From NCBI GenBank assembly GCA_026545765.1, contig CM048839.1:14694566-14758565 (forward strand): a stretch of 64,000 bases of DNA, in the 5' to 3' direction. The stretch is from Plantago major (Eukaryota > Streptophyta > Magnoliopsida > Lamiales > Plantaginaceae). The position numbers were made by a program, and so were the translations under genes. This document shows, in pieces, positions 45,410-57,981 of the stretch (the first letter of the stretch is position 1; each line of letters starts with the position of its first letter). The notes under the pieces are model-generated. The model ran no database searches. It saw nothing but the letters and a program-made list of their open reading frames with translations, and had not been told where the DNA came from.

Positions 45410-45486
45410 ATTGCGAATGCTCTGAATTTAGTAATTCGCAGGTTTGTTGTTATGGTGTAGTAGTAGATACAAGAATGTGTGTATAC

Positions 45487-45494
45487 TATATATA
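45487..45494 (-). promoter_or_regulatory. TATA box of the VQ gene
   Basis: TATATATA on the minus strand (ACTATATATAGTATAC context), 78-85 nt upstream of the ATG at 45409. Confidence 0.55.
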
Positions 45495-45582
45495 GTAGTG
45501 AAGAAGAAGGTAGGAAACTTGAATAAAAATAGTTTGAATTCAACGATAGGAAAAGAAAAGGACCATGAGTGGTCTGGGACAT

Positions 45583-48150
45583 GACATGATTTTAATTTTT
45601 AATATTTGTCATCTATGTCGGCGCTTAAACGAGGAAGATGATGTTACTTTATTGTTGAACAAAATTGACTCGATAGATCGATCGCCATCCATATTATAGT
45701 TTTCTGTTCTGGTTCAATCCATTATCTTTGAATCCGGACCATTACTAGAAGTCTAGAATACATGTACAACATGCGAATTCCTGGAACTAATTTCCATGCC
45801 TTGTCTATACCCTACCTTGTATGATGGTGTATACCTTTTAAAGTTATAACTAGTACACATGATACATTCGTAGATGAGTTTAAATGCAGGCATTATGTCA
45901 TTCTGTCATGTTTAACTATAAGCATCTACACCAACTTTCATAAGCAAGCTTCTCGGCAGTTTATGGATGGAAATACACTTGGTCGCCTCATTCCTTTCGT
46001 CTAATATATCTGTACATTCATTTCTTACCAATCAAGAGTAAGTTTAGACATACATTATTTTTTACTAATCATTTCATTATGAAAATATTACTTTCATCCC
46101 ATTGGGCAGTAGGCATAATTCATTTTCATCATCTACCAACGTAATTTTTATACAATTAAATCAAACACATCACTTTCACCCCATAGTTTCTATTTTCGCA
46201 AATTTTATATCATATCTTTATTGGTGGATTATACGATTAAATCAATTAAACTCTACTCATGACGCATTTCAACCCCTTTAATCATGAAGAATTTAATACA
46301 GTTAGAAAGTGTTTGGTATAGAATTAAAACTTTGATTTGAGTAAAATTTAGGTGTTACAAGGCTATTCTCTTGATTCGAATTTTCTGAATGAGCGTAGTA
46401 TAAAATATAGCCAAGTAGAAGCGAGCAAGAATGGGCCGAATGAATGAGTTTTGATTGAAGAAAAGGCTTAACCCAATTTTATGAGCTTTAGTTCTTAACC
46501 AATCACTTAGTGGTTGGGATTAACTTCCTGAACACATGAATTTATTATATTTATATCATTGATACAATTATTAGTTTGGTGTATACCATACACGTGATTG
46601 TGAAGAATAATTTTTTGGCCAGCATATTTGGACATTTTGAGATCCCTAACTAATTGTCTGTTTCATAAAATATAAACATTATTAGTATAATCAGGTATCA
46701 CCCACAGAATGATAGAGATGGAACTATTGTTTTCATCCAATTTTATAGTGATAATTTATTTATTTATTTAGGTGTAATGTCATCCAAAATTTAAAACTAC
46801 AATCTTGGAATTTGCCTGGTGGCATTTTGTGACTGCCACTTGTTTGTTGCTTGCAAATTATTTGGTGGCGGCGCTGCAGCTCCTTGACTTTTACATATTT
46901 GCATTTCACCCCTCAATTGTTTTCACAGTTTCAACAAAAACCCAAATATGTGCGACAATATTATCACCAATATGTGGTTTCAAAATAAGACCACATATCA
47001 TAGTTAGTTATTGAGCGGCAGGGGTGAGAGAGTGAGATGTTAAGCAATTGTATCTCATACTTCTACGTATCTAGCGGTAGAGTTTATTCATCAATTATTG
47101 AATGCATGGAGATTCGATAAAAATTAATGGATGCCAATCGGATGAGGAACCTTAGCAAAAAATAAGCCTTCATGATTATAAGGACCCCCAAAATGAACGA
47201 CTTAGCGTGAATTGAGTTGGAAAGCTTCAAAACACGGTAAGAATTGTTGCAGGATTTGGATACACTTAAATATACATTTACTAACGATTAAAATTTTGAA
47301 TTAAGAAAAAATTTAGCTATTTTTAATCAGATTTTATGATTACAAATTCAATCGTTAGCCAAAGATCTTATTAGTGTTACATGTATTGTGGATTTAATCT
47401 AACTTTTGTATTGAAGATTATGTTTGGAGTTTGTACTACATAACTACATACTATATAGCACATTATTATGGCTGGTTGCTAATCGTTTAACTTGGTTACA
47501 TTAGGAAAATAAAATTGGATTTGCCAATAAAATTAGAAATGTCGTAAGCAAGCACGTAATAATGAATCAATTCATGTTTTGCCATGATATATATTCAGTC
47601 TAGAGTCGGACCAACTTCTTGTGTGGCTGCTTCTTGAAAAAATCATAGGTCTATTCTCTGGGCTGCTTAGATCTCACAAGTCCAAATCACATACATAAGG
47701 GAGCCTCACTTAAACTATAATTACAAGACCACTCCATTATTATGATAACCAAACTTACAAATCCCAATATAGATTAAGAATTTAAGATTCCCTCTAGAAC
47801 CACGAATTTGTACTTGCTTTGTAAATAAAAATTAGTGTTAAGATACACATGACTTTAATTTATGAATTAAACATGAGTACCTGTAAAAGGATCGAAATAT
47901 TCAAGGTCAACATTCAAATTAATTTCAAGAATAGTACCAAAGTCTTGTTCTTGTTCTTGGTCATGAGTCAGTCAGTCAGATGCGCGCCTTGCGTCTCAAT
48001 TAAGTTGTGCACTATACAAATTTCTATAGGATTGGTCCACAAGTATCATATATCTAAACTTAGTTCCAGTTGTAGTTCGTGTGACAAATAACCTCACCAT
48101 GTTCAGTTTCACAATAAGCAACTGTGTTTCACTTCCATGACTTAGACTAG
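45583..48150. other. AT-rich spacer, no gene supported
   Basis: Short frames (46805-47014, 47849-48091) lack recognisable content. 46830-46890 has a small GC-richer patch. No RNA gene or repeat boundary identified. Confidence 0.45.
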
Positions 48151-48160
48151 TAAAGCAATT

Positions 48161-48240
48161 TCCTTTTTTTTTTTTTTTTTTTTCCTTTGGGAATGAAAAG
48201 ATTTTATTATAGCCCAATCGAGACAGTAAATCTTAATTTA
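48161..48240 (-). mobile_element. LINE 3'-end remnant
   Basis: On the minus strand, GGGCTATAATAAAATCTTTTC followed by ATTCCCAAAGG and a long poly-A resembles a plant LINE tail. No target duplication confirmed. Confidence 0.4.
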
Positions 48241-48539
48241 ATGATCTGAGAGTTTGCCAGTTTACAAATTCAAATAAATGATTAACTAGTTAATTGCCCG
48301 TCAGTATCGGCAGGCGTGAAAAACTCAAAATAAGAAATGAATCGTTGTTAAATAACATGTCGATTGTCATAAATACCTCTAAAAAAAGGTGCCTAATGTC
48401 AATTAGTGAAATTGAACATGAACATATTTATACTGTAGTCGGTGTTAAAATCATTTTATAGACAAAATATCTCTTAATTTGTCGAACATGGTTATAAACC
48501 ATGTTGGTTGTCGTGTGATATGTTTTACCATTTTAGCAT

Positions 48540-48862
48540 GAAGTCAATACCTTCAATCCCTTCCTCCTGGTAATTCTAGAGAAAGCAGCAATAATCGGCC
48601 ATGGTTGAATACTGGTGAGGGAGGTAGAGCCCGATGTGTGAGAGAGATTGTCCATTACTCTTGTTTATGGTCATAGCAAAATAGACAATATAGGAAACTA
48701 TCTCCTATCAAAATTGATAGGAAACTTCGTCTTGACGGATGGGTTCATCATTACAATTGGAATGAAAACCTTTTGGTATGCGTTGATTACAAATATTATA
48801 TTTGGCTCAATGATATGCTTCCTAAGATTAGTAACTATGAGCCTTGTGCCTCTATTGAAAGT
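48540..48862 (-). pseudogene. Helitron helicase C-terminal part
   Basis: GTRLIVTNLRKHIIEPNIIF, KVFIPIVMMNPS and then, after a frame change, FAMTINKSNGQSLSHIGLYL, corresponding to helicase motifs V/VI of PIF1-like Helitron helicases. Upstream (higher coordinates) it is cut by the TIR-element half. Confidence 0.8.
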
Positions 48863-48865
48863 ACC

Positions 48866-49069
48866 GGAAGTTATTTTATTTGTAATTTTATCCATTAAAA
48901 TTTTAAAATTGCAATGTAACAAATTTTGCTTAATTAAGCTGCCATGTGTGACAAGGGTACCTTATATGTGACAAAAATTGATTTAAGGTACTAAAATTTG
49001 ATTATGACAACATAAGGTACCAAAAAGCGAAATGTAACAACTTGAGATACCTTTTATGAATTTTTCCCG
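48866..49069. mobile_element. Half copy of the palindrome-cored TIR element
   Basis: Collinear with 23140-23338: ATTTTATTTGTAATTTTATCC, GACAAGGGTACC, AAGGTACCAAAAnCG, AAATGTA, GAGATACCTTTT and TTTTTCCCG. Only the right arm remains. Confidence 0.7.
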
Positions 49070-49400
49070 CAGCAAGAGTGATGCAATATCACTTGATGCG
49101 ACTGGAAATACTGTATCTCTTCTGGCATGCAAGCCAGAACACAACGTCCTCCAAATAAAAGTCTTACCAGTACCACCGTAGCCATATACAACAACACTCC
49201 ACCTCCTTTGTCAATTTGCATCCATAATCTTATCGTAAATTTTAGGTTTCGTCGATCAAGCGTGAGTACGGTCAGTGAATTATGATCTCATGGCATCTCT
49301 GACATATGACATCTCATCAACAATAAACTGTTTCATGGCATTGTCAGTTACAGACACATCTGACATTGGCATGGACTAAAAAAAGTCAAGACTGCTGCAA
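49070..49400 (-). pseudogene. Helitron helicase N-terminal part with Walker A
   Basis: Minus-strand translation KIYDKIMDAN, an in-frame stop, QRRWSVVVYGYGGTGKTFIW, then SGLHARRDTVFPVASSDIAS. GYGGTGKTF (49157-49183) is the nucleotide-binding P-loop; the later block matches the helicase motif Ia region (ASSGIAALLL-like). Confidence 0.8.
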
Positions 49401-49468
49401 TTTGCTTTCAATATCTTCTCAATTTCAAGCAACGCTACGTACGTTATGGATTTGTTCATCTGTAAGCC

Positions 49469-51860
49469 TCAAACCTGAATTGTGAAATAAATCGAAATAA
49501 TAAATAAGTAAATGCATACTATCATTTTAGTATTTTGATAAAATATAAAATCTACTAACAAATTACCTGGATTATGAGACTTTTTTTTGCTGGTTGTATA
49601 GAATGTCCTCATATAAGAAATTACATGTCTTCCTCCATACCTCCTCTTGTCTTGCCATGCTTCGTGAAAGAAGAAGCATCGTAAAAAGATGGCATAGGAA
49701 ACATCTTTGATCTGACGACTTGCCTCGATAATTCCAAACATACTCTTCGTCATCTATTAGTAGACCTAAAGACCCACATGAGTCCTTGCAGGTCTTGTAA
49801 ACAACACCATCCACCGTTCTAATATCCTGATAACATGTTGCGCCCCTAACATGATTTTACATAAGTCACATATAGTACATGGTTTCATATGCCATCGACA
49901 CATTATATCCTTCCAACAACTTGTGACTTCGTTTTCCTACGGGACCACTTATTCTGTCCATCCTTCCAGCAATACTCATGGGGTAACTCAGGTTACATCA
50001 ATTTTCTAGCTTCCGGGTCTACCTTGTTCAGCTCAAACCATTCAAGAAACTTTGACTGATTCAGTGAAGGCTTATCAAGAAGATCCGACATAAATCTCCA
50101 TCTCTGAATGGTACCCCATGCTCATCCTCTAGATGAAATGGTAAGCGCTCAACAACAGGTATCCTATGATGTATCTTGAATTCAAAAAATCTCCATATTG
50201 CCTCAAATGTTGAAACGTACTGACAATCAGTATGCCTATTAATCTCATCATTATTATTTTTGTCGATGAATGTAACACCCGCTCTGTCACTTTCCTTACA
50301 GATGTACTTGAACAAATATTGCATTGAAGCCCCACCATTACAGTATTCAACGTATATGTGAGATAGATACTTCAATAGCAATTGGGCATTGTATGGGACA
50401 ACAAATCTATTTAAAAATTTCAATTCATATATTAAGCTTGGCAGCATATAAACCAAGATTTACGATAATAAAATAGAAATAATCTGTAATTAATACTCCC
50501 TCCATCCCGCTTATATAGGCCACAAACTTTTCAGCGTTGTTCTTAAGACGACCAATATTTTATTATTTGTTGGTGGAGACATAAATGATAAAGAATGGAG
50601 AAAGTATGAAAGATAAGAGAGAAAAATGATAAAGAATGCGAAAAGTATAAGATAGCGGGGTTAGAGGGGTTTACCTTTTTACTATTTTAGGAAGTGGCCA
50701 AAATTAATGGGACGTCCAGAAAAGGAATAGTTACATTTTTTTGCGGGACGGAGGGAGTATACATTTCACCTGTTGTCAAGCTAAACTCCATTCTTATCGA
50801 CGGTGACACATGTCCCTTATTCTGTATATGTGATATCGATATAAACAAAGGTATTTTCACTATGGCTCTTTGGAAAATGTTTTGAGCACATGTTGTCTTC
50901 CGTGCATGGAGAAGTAGGTTTAGCCCGACCACATGGTCCCTTCATGTGGTTTGACACCACCTCGTACAATTTCGGATTATTATCCTTGTCTGACAACTTC
51001 GCACATATGTAGTCATCAATGTTTTGTTTAATCTTTGCCTCATCCGCCTTATTCAGAAATACCAAAATACGAACGTACAAAAGGCTTCACTTTTGGACCT
51101 CAACGGTGCATATGACTAAAAATATTGAAAGAAGTAGTTATTATAAAGCATTTCTAGATTTTATATAACATAAACATATAGAGACAACAAAATACCAACT
51201 TACGTGCTTTTGAGTTTCCAAACAGACGCCCATCCTTTATATCCTTGACCAACTCATCGAGTTTCACCTTGATGACTCGACATATGATATCAGACGTGTC
51301 TTCCGGTCTCAACTCTCGATCCAAGACTCTCAAGATACACGGATATCCTGTCATCTTTGGGTTGCATGTCAATGTTATGAACATGCACAAATATCCTACC
51401 CACTTGCATATAGCCATAGAATCCTTCAACACACTTTGGTACTATCTAACACCCCCTGGAAAAGATGATGGAAGTATGAAGAGACTATCACATGATGAAG
51501 GAACATAATCACAATTATCAACTTGTTGGCAATCTTATTATAAGACTCGTATCTAAGCTATGGTTGATAGTGACGAATCCACTGAAGTCTCTGAGACTCC
51601 ATCATCATGTAGGAACCAACAATAAATTGTTGAAACAACCTCCTGCAAAGTATAAGCTGATGACCTTCTCCCTTCTTGTATTGAATTCTGAATGCTAAGA
51701 ATTGCCTAAGTGTGAGATTTGGCCTCTTATTGTATGTTGTTACGGTATGTACACCAACCATCTTTTTCATAGACGAACAATAGTGGGTGATGAAGAGGTA
51801 GATAGCATGGATGAAATTCATTATTCATTTATCCTATGCAAAAATCTAGTCGACTTCACC
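49469..51860 (-). pseudogene. Helitron Rep region and linker, fragmented
   Basis: Pieces at 51821-51558 (RLFQQFIVGSYMMMESQRLQ), 51432-51154 (FITLTCNPKMTGYP), 51080-50817 (NMCSKHFPKSHSE), 50456-50061 (VVPYNAQLLLKYLSHIYVEY, MQYLFKYICKESDRA) and 49814-49469 (SMARQEEVWRK) are collinear with plant RepHel proteins. Each is separated by stops or frameshifts; a MITE splits the segment between 50457 and 50816. Confidence 0.8.
50496..50757. mobile_element. Stowaway MITE inside the Helitron
   Basis: Clean termini CTCCCTCCATCCCGC and, in reverse complement, CTCCCTCCGTCCCGC, flanked by TA (50494-50495, 50758-50759). Body similar to the MITE at 1124-1505 (AAATGATAAAGAATG, GGGGTTAG). Confidence 0.85.
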
Positions 51861-51900
51861 TCAACCATACCCTCTCATGCCTCACATTCTCAATGTCTCC

Positions 51901-52869
51901 TTCAATAATGGAAGCATTTCTGATGCAGTAGGCAAATTATAGGTCGTCCATCCTTTGGCATAAAAAAAAGATCTCATTGGTTTATGAATTGACAACATGA
52001 TGATGCATGTGGTGTCATTTGAAATATATATTTTGATCCTGTAAATATGAAAACAATTTCTATATATTACAAATGGAATTTTTTAATTAATTATACTAAC
52101 ACATTTTGGTGTAAAAACTTGAACATACCAGGAGGAAAACAACTCAATGGATGAAAAGGTGTATGATACATTATACTTGTCGAACTTACACCTGCACAAT
52201 TTTGTATCTCTAATAATCAATATACTGACCTAATATTGAATTTCAATATTTAGTATAGAAAACAACTTTATAAATTGTTAATATGAATTTTAAGCACATA
52301 TGAAATCTTAATATCATTGGGGAGATTGCTTATTTGACCAAAAGAACGAACTATCCTTACTAAGCTTGGAGCTCCATCAATAATGGTACCGCTGGTATAT
52401 AATTTTTATTGAAATGATGGTGTTACACATGGAATGCCTCAAGGTAAAGGAACTAATATGACCAAAAAAACGTGGATCATTCATAGATGCAAACTTAATT
52501 TCCACTAATTTTATACTAATACATCTCTACACTATAAAAAAGTTATCAAATAAAACTCACAATTAGTAACGTTTGATAATGGAGACCTTAGATTCAAGTC
52601 TACGTTAGGAGTTTGCATGTGAGGTTGGCCCTGATATGATAGTCACATTTTTATTTTCTTTGTTTTATTTTCCATTTCAAATTATATAATTGGGACTTCT
52701 CTCCTCAAGTAGTTGCAGAATAAATGAATAATTTGCAATAATAAAAGACGATTTCTAATGAAAAGTATAAATCGGATAATACTAACATAACATGCATAAA
52801 TTCAAAATAATATTCATTATGATAATCAAATATGACAAAATTCAATGTAAAATGATGTTACATGAAGTA
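51901..52869. other. AT-rich spacer
   Basis: Probably includes the decayed 5' part of the Helitron; nothing recognisable in translation. Confidence 0.4.
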
Positions 52870-53129
52870 TTCTACTTCCACTCGTCCTGGGTATATCTTT
52901 CCACTTTGACTTTTTGCAGTCAAACTTTTACAACTTTGACTACGAATTAATCTTAAACCACAATGTAAAATGTTCAAATTTTTTATTTAATGAAACTTCA
53001 GGGACTAAATTTTCATTATATAATTCAATTGAACATTTTACATTTTTGGTTTAAGATTAAATTGTAGTCAAAAAAGCTTATTGCAAAAAAGTCAAAGTGG
53101 AAAGCTATTCCCGGGAGGAGGAAGTAGAA
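52870..53129. mobile_element. Stowaway-like MITE
   Basis: TTCTACTTCCACTCGTCCTGG and reverse-complement TTCTACTTCCTCCTCCCGGG form the ends, with longer inverted arms (CTTTCCACTTTGACTTTTT). TA on both sides. Confidence 0.8.
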
Positions 53130-53399
53130 TAATATGAATTGAACAAACTAAAAGTTAAACATAACATAGTATCTATAACAATATTAAAAATTCACTTTGT
53201 TTAATTTAGATCGCCTAAATTCTATTTGTCAAAACGTGGCTCCGATACAATGCTCCTAAGGCCATCTTAGTAGGGGCATCAATCTTCTTAAACCTTGCAC
53301 CTTGCCTTAATCTTCTATGAGTGAACAATCAAGCTTTCTAATGAATTCAACATTTGGCTCGTTCCTAAGCACGAATTTTTAAGACTCCTGAAAGTATAT

Positions 53400-55700
53400 C
53401 TACACATAGGATTACTTTTAACAATTTTTAACCCCCATCTCCTAGGAAAATCATCATATTCGCCAGTTTCAATTTGGTGAATGTACTATAAATATGTTCA
53501 TTAAGACTTCACTTTGTTAAAGAACTCTTCAAGACTCTTATCGTGACGCATCTTTGTGTTTTGAAAATAAGTTTCGATTCTAGACAATATAATATACTTA
53601 TTTAAAAGAGTTAGTATGAAATAATGAAAGCAAGGATATTAATAAGCTATAATATTTCATATAATGTTTTGCACAATTCGGAGAAATTTTATGGAATCCA
53701 TTCCTCAATAATCCATAGGGCAGCCGTTTCATGCAAGCTTCCCTCCCAACTTGTATCTACACGTTGTAAGATATAAACACCCTCCAAGTGTTTCCATCGT
53801 CTCTTGAAGCAAGCCAAGTCCCTCATTTCTATATTCAACTTTATCATACATAAGTTGGAATAAGTAACGTGCATGCTTGGAGTCTTGGTGTTTACCTTCT
53901 ATCATTTTATTGAAGTATTCTCAATTGAGTCAACACGCTTATGTTCAAAAAAATCGTCCTACATATAAATGTTATTTGCTTCAATTAGTAAACTAATAAT
54001 ATATTTTAAAATAAATATTTAATCACAGCGGCTAATATCTAGGTTAGAGATTACCACCAATAGCCGATAATACATCTCGGGATTGACAGCTTGTGTGCAA
54101 TTCATAGCGAATAGATGTTCTCGGGAAGTGGCTCGTCCCCAAGGATCGGTAGGCGTTCCATCTAAGTTTATATGTTTCAAGAAATCAGTTTCGAATGTGG
54201 TAATTTTGCTAAATCTCGTATTGCTGAATCAATATTGAAAAAAATATTGAATTTAGAAAAATATTTCAATTTAGTGTATGAGCAATGAAACTATGTTATT
54301 AAAAATATTGTGAGCTAACCAGATCAACACGCCTTTTTGCTTCAGCATGTCCTTTGAGTGTGATGTGATACATAAGTTTCATTTAACGTCCTCACCACAT
54401 TCATTCCAAAAGCGTTGTAGTTAGTCCATTTCCTAAAAAATTAATTTAAAAAAAAATAGGAATTAGGGGGAATTAAAATTTTATGATGAATTAAGTCGAA
54501 CCAGTACTTGAATACTTTTGAAGTACCAAACAATTGAAGGTCATCTATACTACTTCTAAAAAGAAAGCTGATTCTCCCTCACAAGAGGTAGTTTTTTGTG
54601 TACTTTTACAATAATAACCCTATCACCTCTTTAAATGGCTGAAGAAGTGACTACTATCTTTAGATGAAATAATCAGAATAGTGGAGGCTAAATTTGTCAC
54701 TTTCCAAGGTAAGGAGCAGTTATAACACCATAATATACTTTCCCGGTTCTATACCCTTAATATCCCATCACAAAATGGAGCAGTTAAGGTTTTATATGTA
54801 TGAAATAAATACGAAATAATAATAAAGTTTGGATAAATCAAGAGTCTTACCAGAACAAAGCGATACAAACAGCTAAGATTATCATGCTTAATGCACTCCA
54901 TGTTCATTCTCATCTCACCATATGACATTCGTTCATATTTGAAAGGTCCAGTGTCCATGACCTTGTAGATTATATCTTCAGAAGCAACTTTGTTTAACAT
55001 CATGCAACTAAACAATTATAAAGAATAAATCAATTCTAAACTCTATTTCATTTTGAAAGTTTATATGGAAACGTAATAGTAAATATACCTCATATTTAAT
55101 CCACGGCTCCTTATAACCCTCATGTACGTATAGCTACACGCTTTACAATTTCAAGTTGTATCTCGTCTCGTAGTGCTAGTAGCATTGAGTTATGAGTCAA
55201 TTTAGTATTTATGTTACTCATTCTGACATACTATGCTTTATTGTGCACATCTAATTCTTTCTAGCAGGTCTTACCTGATATAAGGGAGTATTGATTCTGG
55301 GGATCAAAATGATGCTTCTCGTTTGAAGTGATTGCATAAGCGATGGGCAATAATTCTTGGTTGCGAATCATTTGTTCGTCCAAAAACATGGCAAATATGG
55401 ATTAAAATCAATAATAATAGAATAATATTAGTTTTATTCTATTAATCCAGGTTAGTTTTATAAAGAACATAATAATAGAATAATAAAAATACTTTTGATT
55501 GTATTTCTTACATTATAAACTTTTCTCTACCTTGATCTCTGCTTATGAGATTTCTCCCTTCTCCTCGTTATTAAAATGTACTTTCTGAAATCCTCGAAAA
55601 TTTACTTGATTATGTATGCCTTGAATATCGATTTTCATGAAGCGAGCAACATCAATATCAAGTTTCTTTGAGGATTCTCGAGGAGGAAGACACCAAGATA
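53400..55700 (-). pseudogene. Multi-exon gene-like sequence with stops, unidentified
   Basis: Several minus-strand segments look like exons with plausible donors: MFLDEQMIRNQELLPIAYAI... ending CAG|GTAAGA near 55275; CMMLNKVASEDIIYKVMDTG... ending CTG|GTAAGA near 54853; FETDFLKHINLDGTPTDPWG...NPEMYYRLLV ending |GTAATC near 54055; and IEYFNKMIEGKHQDSKHARY... near 53930-53760, followed by stops. The MYYRLLV/EYFNKMIEGKHQDSKHARYLFQLMYD order faintly recalls At2g35280-like F-box proteins, a weak impression only. It could also be gene fragments captured by the neighbouring Helitron. Not a functional gene as read. Confidence 0.35.
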
Positions 55701-57216
55701 TTTAGCAAAAAGCTTTTGAATGTAATAATTGTACATACTTTAAATTAGGAATTGATTTATGTTGTGATATGTAATTATTTAGTTGCCAAAAATTTAAAAA
55801 TGTTGCTTGTTAGTTGCCAAATGTGAGGGTAGGCTTTTAAAAGAGACAAAATAAATAATAAATTATTCTGGGTAATGAAAAAATTTGGTGAATGATAATT
55901 GTTTGAGGCTTCCACATAGATATTTCACAGCCAATGGGAATGCTCATCAATTCCACATAATTGATGACTTGTCACCCCTTAAGAATGCTTGAATGGTTTT
56001 TCTTTTAATATATACATAGATTCTAATTTTTTAGCAGCATCATCCATGTTGTTTATGTTATTCATATTTAAGCACTCAACAATATCACCGAGCATTATGA
56101 CATATCATATTGATTAATCTCATCTACTATACATACCATCTTAGTTATGAACTAAAAATTTTGATCGCACTACTCGAAAGTCTAATCATGATTCCATAAA
56201 AGCATGTTAACAGATGAAACCTTCAGTACGATCATACGGTTAGGCATTCCTGAGCTGTTAATTGTATTGATTAACTTTTGCGAAATCATTGCGGCAAACA
56301 CAATGTTGTTGTAAATACATGTGAAATAATATCTCAGACACAATCCTTTTCAAATTATAGTAGAATAACAACACCGGCTTATCTCAAAATTTCAATCTTC
56401 AATTTGATATGAAATTCAAATTTTGTTTCAATTTTTTTTTTGTATTTATATTAATTTTTGGGAATAATTTCATCCATACTCGTTCTCATTATCTCAAATA
56501 ACCTCGTTAAACGCGGACATTTACTAATTTCTCATATAATAAGGGAAATTTACATATACCACTCCTGCAATTGGCCCACTTGTCCCTCGCCCCTTACTAT
56601 TTAAAGTATTATAGATACATTCAAATTTTACACATTAATTGTTTTGTAATTACATATAGCCTCAAAAGTCAACGAAGGTGATGATATGGCCTGCCATTTT
56701 AGTGATGTGGAGGAGAGAGTTTGCAGTATCCACGAAAATGCCATCCATATTATTGATTTTTACTTTCTTTAATTGTTTATTTTCTCTTTTCGTCTTATTC
56801 CTTTATTCATTTTATTGCAACCCAAGTGCCTAGTCTTAATATGATTCTCCATAGCTCACACAAATCTTTCCTGAAAAAGCTCAAATCAATGCCTATCAAA
56901 CTTTAACATCAATTAAACTCCACAAAGACTAAATTGTTCAACTACACGTTATAGGTCTCCAAGAAAAATAGAATTTGGAGCTTTAACATCCCTGACATGG
57001 AGCTGTTAGAGCTCCAGTGATCGATCAACAACTCCGACATGAAACTCATAAGTTGTGCAACTCCAAATCGGAGTTGTCAACGGCTCCAACTTGGAGCCGT
57101 TAAAGCTTCAAACCGTACAACTCTGATTTGGAGCATTAACAGCTCTGACATGAAGGCGTCTAGCTCCCCCCGTCGATTTATAACTATTAAATATGACTTA
57201 AGTGCATTAACTAAAT
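55701..57216. other. Spacer with a small palindromic array
   Basis: AT-rich to about 56540, then somewhat GC-richer. 56960-57165 contains repeated palindromes, e.g. CAACTCCAAATCGGAGTTG (57058-57076) and arms AACGGCTCCA/TGGAGCCGTT (57079-57101), built from AGCTCC/GGAGCT words. No gene seen. Confidence 0.5.
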
Positions 57217-57504
57217 TGTAACGACTCAACCACTAATCGATCGAACCCCGACCCTTTGGATCGACACGGTTACTTATGGACAACTCTTTCGGGTCCTTTC
57301 CCACACACACTTTGTCCTCACCCGTGTGCGAATTGGGAGATTTATCAGTTGGTCACCCATCTTAAGATTGCTCCAGAGCAAGCACGCTTAACTCCGGAGT
57401 TCTTATGGATGGATTTCCGAAAAGAAAGGTGCAATTGGTATGAGTAGCGTTCTCAATCCCTTTAAGCACCTTTAAAACTTATCTTGGAACTTTAGAGCGT
57501 TACA
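57217..57504 (-). mobile_element. Cassandra-type LTR with 5S rRNA-like sequence
   Basis: Ends TGTAACGACTC...GAGCGTTACA (TGTAACG/CGTTACA inverted ends), 288 bp. On the minus strand, about 57452-57348, it carries a 5S rRNA-like stretch with an intact box A-like AGTTAAGCGTGCTTG and box C-like GATGGGTGACC. That combination defines the Cassandra TRIM family, whose LTRs contain a Pol III 5S promoter. Flanking pentamers TAAAT and GATAG differ, and no primer site, polypurine tract or partner LTR follows, so it is a solo or recombined LTR. Confidence 0.8.
57348..57452 (-). promoter_or_regulatory. 5S rRNA-like internal Pol III promoter
   Basis: Aligned by eye to plant 5S rRNA: box A AGTTAAGCGTGCTTG and box C GATGGGTGACC match well, while the 5' and middle parts are diverged. 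It lies inside the Cassandra-type LTR and is not a functional 5S gene. Confidence 0.7.
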
Positions 57505-57981
57505 GATAGTCCAAGTAGGAGTTGTAAGAGTTTTGAGAATTTTTATTGGAAAATGCTACAAATAATTTTGTATGATACTATTTAGGATGATCCATTTTGT
57601 TTACGTTTAACATGCGCTAAAAAATGTCAAGTGGACACATATTTTGTAAAGAATTGTTGAAATGATTTGATGCGGCTATGAATTCATCTTCTTAGACATG
57701 GCTCCCCGAGATCCTGTTTCTCTAACTATATATAAAACCCAAAGAACTTGGTTCAAACTTCACTAACTTTTCAGTTCAATTTAAATCCCACATGTTAATA
57801 TTATTCTTTTATTCTTTTAGTTTCAATTTTGTACATATATATGTCAGTTTTTAAGTAAAAGGCCCAGGACTCGAGTCTTACTGGCATGATTTTTTCCACT
57901 TTTATAGTTTTATTTATATATTTTTGAATATGTTTATTTTTTTTTCAAATATTTGGTGTTATCAATGTTTTTAATCTTATA

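Larger units (their letters stand above)
48540..51900 (-). mobile_element. Degraded autonomous Helitron (RepHel)
   Basis: On the minus strand, RepHel blocks appear in the right order from 51.8 kb down to 48.5 kb: N-terminal LTLRQFLAFRIQY, the Rep-associated FITLTCNPKM, FLNKADE...GPCG, the two-tyrosine-like YLFKYICK, the linker GLLIDDEEYVWN, the helicase Walker A GYGGTGKTF, and the C-terminal helicase block FAMTINKSNGQSLSHIGLYL. Frames are broken by many stops and shifts. A Stowaway MITE (50496-50757) and half of a TIR element (about 48866-49069) interrupt it; the latter replaces most of the helicase core. I could not define the TC and CTRR-hairpin termini. Confidence 0.85.

Noticed and set aside
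57240..57460. 5S rRNA gene
   Set aside because: Only box A and box C match well, the rest is diverged, and it lies within TGTAACG...CGTTACA ends, so it is LTR-embedded.
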